The notes below the pieces were generated by a model, which was not told the origin of the DNA, made no database searches, and saw only the letters and a list, made by a program, of their open reading frames with translations. A stretch of 64,000 bases of DNA from Serripes groenlandicus. Its lineage: Eukaryota; Mollusca; Bivalvia; Cardiida; Cardiidae. The stretch is taken from assembly GCA_031761405.1 (NCBI GenBank), contig JASEVX010000008.1, positions 40,775,175-40,839,174 on the forward strand, written 5' to 3'. Both the position numbers and the translations under genes were made by a program. Below, piece by piece: positions 63,655 to 64,000 of the stretch (the first letter of the stretch is position 1; every line of letters starts with the position of its first letter).

Positions 63655-63775
63655 AGTATTCTGTGTACAAAGACCGCCCATGGGAAGACAACAAACTGGT
63701 CTTTGTTCGCAGGTGGTCTTTATTTGCATGGTCATCTTTGCAGAAAACCAGGAATTGGGAAACTATATAGTGTAG
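63655..63775 (+). repeat. Dispersed repeat I, copy 3
   Basis: AAAGACCGCCCATGGGAAGA, GGTCTTTGTTCGCAGGTGGT and GAATTGGGAAACT; an open frame of ~35 codons is shared with copy 2. Confidence 0.75.
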
Positions 63776-64000
63776 TTGCGAAAGACAGGGAAGTGCTTGA
63801 CTGTGATTTCACAAGACAACTGTCATTTACCTGTTAGCTTAGTGATAGCACAGAAACACATTTTATTGCAATCCTTGTTTGGCAATCGTCGGTAAGACAT
63901 TGGTCCAAATTCGGGATTCGAGCTCGAGTTTTCTGGGGTGAGAGCTTATTTCATTAGACCTTAACAATAGACATGACGAGAATGTTGAATAAATTCAAAT

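Overview
The window is animal nuclear DNA. Coding sequence is sparse and split by introns with GT/AG splice sites, and most of the remaining DNA is short non-autonomous transposons, tRNA-derived SINEs and tandem arrays. The repeat style (SINEs with a conserved GCCGTGATATGAC core, many short palindromic elements) and a RING/B-box/SPRY gene suggest a bilaterian, most likely a bivalve mollusc. That is an inference; no rRNA or mitochondrial marker is present to prove it. Nothing here looks bacterial or viral.

Two genes are supported. (1) A minus-strand TRIM-family E3 ubiquitin ligase runs from 58437 down to 37338 in five coding exons. All splice phases agree and the joined product is 764 residues: RING, two B-boxes, coiled coil, Pro/Thr-rich linker, C-terminal SPRY domain. 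(2) A plus-strand gene at 27254-30689 has three exons encoding about 103 residues that match the C-terminal half of FAIM (Fas apoptotic inhibitory molecule). Its upstream exon or exons were not found. Two small ATG exons with good donors (4872-4904 and 9477-9560) are candidate first exons only.

Layout: 1-4.4 kb, SINEs and MITE pieces. 4.9-6.9 kb, a 77-bp tandem array interrupted by a TTAA-targeting MITE. 7-20 kb, dense MITEs, SINEs, a long hairpin and one SINE whose tRNA head is expanded 12-fold. 20.4-24.7 kb, a 38-bp satellite of about 80 copies and a 30-bp array. 26.2-31 kb, the FAIM-like gene, with a tandem array that repeats its splice acceptor. 31.9 kb, a 69-bp perfect palindrome with a 9-bp target duplication. 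34 kb, a 12-bp minisatellite. 37.3-58.5 kb, the TRIM gene, whose introns hold arrays, MITEs and two hAT-like composite elements. 59-61 kb, clustered TTAA MITEs. 61.4-62.8 kb, a SINE with a 30-copy, 38-bp internal array.

Repeat families are named locally. MITE-A: ends TGAGCCGTCCCGCGAG, TA flanks. MITE-B: ends CGAGGGCTTGGCG, 4-bp target duplications. MITE-C (TTAACYCTTTCAGCGCC) and MITE-D (TTAACCCTTTCCCACAT): both piggyBac-style TTAA termini. SINE-1 to SINE-4: four tRNA-headed groups. F, H and I: dispersed repeats. No transposase or reverse transcriptase ORF was seen, so every element here is non-autonomous. Coordinates of degenerate repeats are accurate to about 10 bp; exon boundaries were read base by base.
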